Shown one piece after another: positions 12,209-12,286 of a DNA stretch of 12,286 nt. Position numbers and translations under genes: made by a program. A model generated the notes under the pieces. It searched no databases. It was not told where the DNA came from and saw only the letters and a program-made list of their open reading frames with translations. The DNA is taken from positions 1 through 12,286 of the forward strand of contig MUCU01000052.1 in NCBI GenBank assembly GCA_002817055.1. Reading direction: 5' to 3'. Positions within the stretch are counted from its first letter, which is position 1. Every line of letters begins with the position of its first letter. The stretch is from SAR202 cluster bacterium Io17-Chloro-G7. GTDB lineage: Bacteria; Chloroflexota; Dehalococcoidia; UBA3495.

Positions 12209-12286
12209 TTGTATCTTACAATATAGACGTGAGAGACCGTGTGAGCCTTGGTCACAGTTTCTGCTAGACCGTTCGACAGCGAGGTC

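Overview
The window looks like a stretch of bacterial chromosome of moderate GC, with AT-rich gaps, from a free-living or host-associated oxidative heterotroph. The lipoprotein signal peptides (lipoboxes followed by CGG), the frequent GTG and TTG starts, and the mix of luciferase-like oxidoreductase, GMC oxidoreductase, epoxide hydrolase and carboxymuconolactone-decarboxylase-like proteins recall Chloroflexota of the SAR202/Dehalococcoidia kind. That placement is inferred from gene content only. No ribosomal RNA, tRNA, transposase, phage gene or CRISPR array is visible.

Layout: (1) The left edge holds the first 27 codons of a minus-strand lipoprotein, with a good sigma70-type promoter about 315 bp upstream and therefore a long untranslated leader. 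(2) A gene-poor AT-rich stretch ends in a GC-rich hairpin with T runs on both strands. (3) Plus-strand genes follow: an MFS transporter (from about 1046), a carboxymuconolactone-decarboxylase-family protein (2629-3186) and a microsomal-type epoxide hydrolase (3346-4500). (4) A gap with two adjacent hairpins precedes a minus-strand SAM-dependent methyltransferase (4947-5765). (5) A plus-strand lipoprotein carries a soluble glucose-dehydrogenase/HHIP-type beta-propeller on a hexapeptide-repeat stalk (5947-7671). It is followed by a luciferase-like oxidoreductase (8050-9000) and a GMC flavoprotein (9180-10727). (6) An 18-bp perfect hairpin separates the GMC gene from a convergent minus-strand AhpD-like gene (10918-11565). 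(7) A plus-strand NIPSNAP-family protein (11838-12149) closes the window, followed by half of a REP-like repeat.

The main result is the AhpD-like gene. It looks like two ORFs separated by a TGA, but the TGA (11322-11320) falls exactly on the second cysteine of the AhpD CxxC redox motif. The reading frame continues unchanged with family-typical sequence, and a compact hairpin of bacterial SECIS form lies directly after the TGA. I read it as one selenoprotein of 215 residues with a Cys-x-x-Sec active site. TGA also ends the MFS and epoxide hydrolase genes, so a general reassignment of UGA is unlikely.

The genes taken together suggest oxidative attack on organic substrates (flavin and PQQ-type dehydrogenases, luciferase-like oxidoreductase, epoxide hydrolase) with a peroxidase-type thiol/selenol protein and a small-molecule exporter or importer. 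Spacings and strand changes argue against one operon. A second theme is short tandem duplication, with units near 15 bp in several gaps and inside the sugar-dehydrogenase gene.
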